This document shows, one piece after another, positions 22,917-24,865 of a DNA stretch of 24,865 nt. The number at the start of each line of letters is the position of its first letter. Position 1 is the first letter of the stretch. Source of the stretch: CAYVWB01 sp964455395 (GTDB lineage Bacteria > Desulfobacterota > Desulfovibrionia > Desulfovibrionales > Desulfovibrionaceae). The translations under genes were made by a program, and so were the position numbers. The notes beneath the pieces are model-generated. The model searched no databases. It was not told where the DNA came from and saw nothing but the letters and a program-made list of their open reading frames with translations. The stretch lies in assembly GCA_964455395.1 (NCBI GenBank), contig CAYVWB010000065.1, positions 1 to 24,865 on the forward strand, given 5' to 3'.

Positions 22917-23183
22917 TCAGTGCGCCTTGATGCCGAGGAGCGCGCGGGCCACGCTTTCGTCATAGAGCGCGAGTGGGTCGCGTTCGGGATTCGTGTACTG
23001 CTTGGCGGCGGCTTCCACCACCTCCCGGGGGATCCATTCATGACGTTCCCAGATGTCGGGGTTTTCCGAGGAATAGAGCCGGAACTCGATAACGTTGGGG
23101 GTCGAGGGTGAGAGCCGCACATACATGCGCGTGGTCTTCTCGGCGGGGTTGGGATAGTAGTAGACGCCTCGGTGGTCTTGCAT
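22917..23183 (-). CDS. Small conserved protein of unknown function
   Basis: The 88-aa protein begins MQDHRGVYYYPNP and continues with RMYVRL, IEFRLYSSENPDIWERHEW and ALYDESVARALLG. It is soluble, with a beta-rich N-terminal half and helical C-terminal half. I recall similar small proteins in sulfate reducers but no function. GGAG lies six to seven bases before ATG 23183 (upstream of the frame's other possible start), so the start is well supported. It is convergent with the HsdR-N-like gene and divergent from dsrA. Confidence 0.8.
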   Translation of the reverse strand: MQDHRGVYYYPNPAEKTTRMYVRLSPSTPNVIEFRLYSSENPDIWERHEWIPREVVEAAAKQYTNPERDPLALYDESVARALLGIKAH

Positions 23184-23477
23184 GGGGTGTCTCCTTCGGG
23201 GGTGATGCATGACTCAGGAGCGCGGCGTCGTCAAGGGGAAGCGCAGGGGAAAGAACAGGCGCCATGCGCGGAAATGGTTGCAGTCGTCGCGGAGAACGTG
23301 CATAGATATGACAGACCCGTGACACCCACGCCGCCGGCGCCGTGGATCCCACGGTCCTCAGGGCTTGCAGGACGGGGCGTCGGCAGGCGCCTTCCCGGGA
23401 CAGGTCCAGCCCATGCGCTTTGAGTCGCGAGGTTCCAGGTTCGCGAGGCGCACCAGGGTCGATCGGGTGGATTTCGG

Positions 23478-23561
23478 TATAATAGGTAAGGGCGAACGCT
23501 CGGCCGTCAAGCGCCGTAAAGGCCGATTTTGGTTGACAAAGCGTTTGATTGCTTCTAGCGT
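23478..23561 (+). promoter_or_regulatory. Candidate dsrA promoters
   Basis: A perfect -35 TTGACA (23533-23538) is followed after 17 bp by TAGCGT (23556-23561), a good sigma-70 spacing with a weak -10. Upstream, TATAAT (23478-23483) is a perfect -10 without a matching -35. Either would give a leader of about 160 or 240 nt before dsrA. The rest of 23184-23723 holds no gene that I can support. Confidence 0.5.
23500..23530 (+). terminator. Terminator-like hairpin between the candidate dsrA promoters
   Basis: TCGGCC (23500-23505) can pair with GGCCGA (23521-23526), with TTTT immediately after. The 15-base loop and short stem make it weak. It would affect transcripts starting at the upstream TATAAT, not those starting at the downstream promoter. 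Confidence 0.3.
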
Positions 23562-23685
23562 ACGCCACTGCCATGGACCAAAGGATCATCCATCCTGCGG
23601 ATACGGTAACCCCGATGGGGCGCGCGCGCCGGCTTTGCCACGCGGGGCGCTCCTCGACGTGATCGCCGCGCGTATGGCGAATGCG

Positions 23686-23700
23686 TTGGTGTTTAACCAA
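23686..23700. promoter_or_regulatory. Inverted repeat close to the dsrA ribosome binding site
   Basis: TTGGT-gttta-ACCAA has perfect 5-bp arms and lies 12 bases before GGAGG of dsrA. It could be a leader stem-loop or a small operator; chance occurrence is possible. Confidence 0.3.
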
Positions 23701-23723
23701 AACAATCATGTGGAGGTATGGCA

Positions 23724-24865
23724 ATGGCGAAACATCCAACTCCGAAGTTGGACGAACTCGAAAGCGGGCCTTGGCCCAGCTTCGTGTCCGACATCAAGCG
23801 GGAGTGCGAGGTACGGGCCAAGAACGAAAAAGGCCTGGACTACCAGATCCCCTCGGACTGCCCTGACGACCTGCTGGGCGTTCTGGAGCTCTCCTTCACC
23901 GATGGCGAGACGCACTGGAAACACGGCGGCATCGTTGGCGTGTTCGGGTACGGCGGCGGCGTCATCGGTCGGTATTGCGACCAGCCCGAAATGTTCCCCG
24001 GCGTGGCCCACTTCCACACCGTGCGCGTGGCGCAGCCCGCTGGCAAGTTCTACACCAGCGAGTTCCTGAACCAGCTCTGCGACCTCTGGGACTTGCGCGG
24101 CTCCGGCATGACCAACATGCACGGCTCCACGGGCGACATCGTGCTCCTGGGCACGACCACCCCGCAGCTCGAAGAGATCTTCTACGAGCTGACCCACAAC
24201 ATGAACAACGACCTGGGCGGCTCCGGCTCCAACCTGCGGACCCCCGCGGCCTGCATGGGCAAGTCCCGCTGCCAGTACGCGTGCTACGACTCCCAGCTGC
24301 TCTGCTACGACCTGACGCAAGAGTACCAGGACGAGCTGCACCGGCCGGCCTTCCCCTACAAGTTCAAGTTCAAGTTCGATGCTTGCCCCAACGGCTGCGT
24401 GGCCTCCATCGCACGCTCCGACTTCTCCGTCATCGGCATGTGGAAGGACGACATCAAGATCGACCAGGAAGGCGTCAAGGCCTACGTGGGCGGCGAGTTC
24501 AAGCCCAATGCGGGCGCGCACTCCGGCCGCGACTGGGGCGCGTTCGACATCGAGAAGGAAGTCGTCGGTCTCTGCCCCACCGAGTGCATGAGCTGGGACG
24601 GCTCCACCCTCAAGATCGACAACAGCGAGTGCGTGCGCTGCATGCACTGCATCAACACCATGCCCCGCGCTCTGCGCATCGGCGACGAGACCGGCGCCTC
24701 CATCGCCTGCGGCGCCAAAGCGCCCATCCTCGATGGCGCGCAAATGGGCTCCCTCCTCGTGCCTTTCCTCCCCGCTGAGGAACCCTGGGACGAGATCAAG
24801 GAAGTCGTCGAAAGCATCTGGGACTGGTGGATGGAAGAAGGCAAAAACCGCGAGCGCCTCGGCGA
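23724..24865 (+). CDS. dsrA: Dissimilatory sulfite reductase alpha subunit, cut by the window end
   Basis: DsrA with DsrB reduces sulfite in the last step of sulfate respiration, in the cytoplasm, using siroheme and iron-sulfur clusters. About 380 of an expected 437 or so residues are present. Seen: GGGVIGRYCDQPEMFPG, FHTVRVAQPAGK, DLRGSGMTNMHGSTGD, Cys177 and Cys183 (CMGKSRC), DACPNGC, and the inserted ferredoxin domain with CVRCMHCINTMPRAL. The sequence is close to Desulfovibrio DsrA as I remember it. GGAGG (23712-23716) lies seven bases before ATG 23724. The frame is open to the last base, so the gene continues outside; dsrB normally follows. Confidence 0.97.
   Translation, partial: MAKHPTPKLDELESGPWPSFVSDIKRECEVRAKNEKGLDYQIPSDCPDDLLGVLELSFTDGETHWKHGGIVGVFGYGGGVIGRYCDQPEMFPGVAHFHTVRVAQPAGKFYTSEFLNQLCDLWDLRGSGMTNMHGSTGDIVLLGTTTPQLEEIFYELTHNMNNDLGGSGSNLRTPAACMGKSRCQYACYDSQLLCYDLTQEYQDELHRPAFPYKFKFKFDACPNGCVASIARSDFSVIGMWKDDIKIDQEGVKAYVGGEFKPNAGAHSGRDWGAFDIEKEVVGLCPTECMSWDGSTLKIDNSECVRCMHCINTMPRALRIGDETGASIACGAKAPILDGAQMGSLLVPFLPAEEPWDEIKEVVESIWDWWMEEGKNRERLG

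Noticed and set aside
23706..24743. Long minus-strand open frame opposite dsrA
   Set aside because: Shadow of dsrA, whose own frame is open to the window end.

Overview
The window is high-GC bacterial DNA from a sulfate-reducing deltaproteobacterium, most likely of the order Desulfovibrionales. The main reason is the right-hand gene, the start of dsrA (dissimilatory sulfite reductase alpha subunit), whose reading frame is very close to Desulfovibrio DsrA as I remember it. All the other genes are ordinary bacterial chromosomal genes. I see no phage, transposase, CRISPR array, rRNA or tRNA. A run of 10 Ns inside folD shows that this is a draft assembly.

Layout, left to right. (1) 1-4310: short tandem repeats, then a membrane histidine kinase, a secreted protein on the opposite strand and a sigma-54-type response regulator. 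(2) 4455-5657: the GTPase Era, with an unusual N-terminal extension. (3) 5940-8140: two tandem paralogous periplasmic solute-binding proteins without a permease, then a DUF2256-DUF3253 fusion. (4) 8362-12043, minus strand: an OsmC-like protein, two helical proteins of unknown function and a family 9 glycosyltransferase. (5) 12283-14868, plus strand: a malic enzyme and an RluA-type pseudouridine synthase. (6) 15022-19871, minus strand: tlyA, a DUF6125-like gene overlapping folD, then eno and coaX. A strong terminator separates eno from folD. (7) 20138-23183: a 104-aa unknown protein, a TPR-like protein, an orphan HsdR-N-like protein and an 88-aa conserved protein. (8) 23724 to the end: dsrA, cut by the window edge.

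The genes are mostly housekeeping: central carbon (malic enzyme, enolase), one-carbon metabolism (FolD), CoA synthesis (CoaX), ribosome and rRNA maturation (Era, TlyA, RluA-like) and sulfite respiration (DsrA). They do not form one pathway.

The most unusual signal is in the gaps between genes. At least eight intergenic places carry degenerate arrays of one heptamer, ACCGCAA (TTGCGGT on the other strand), repeated at a very regular 11-bp step, about one DNA helical turn. The longest is at 8999-9070. Three genes (DUF2256/3253, rluA-like, tlyA) start inside or right next to such an array, always in the ACCGCAA orientation, and lack a Shine-Dalgarno sequence. Genes elsewhere in the window usually have a good one. 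A GC-rich 11-bp tandem repeat precedes the malic enzyme, and other short-period repeats (8, 9 and 16 bp) occur at the left edge and in the era leader. I do not know a named element that matches this.
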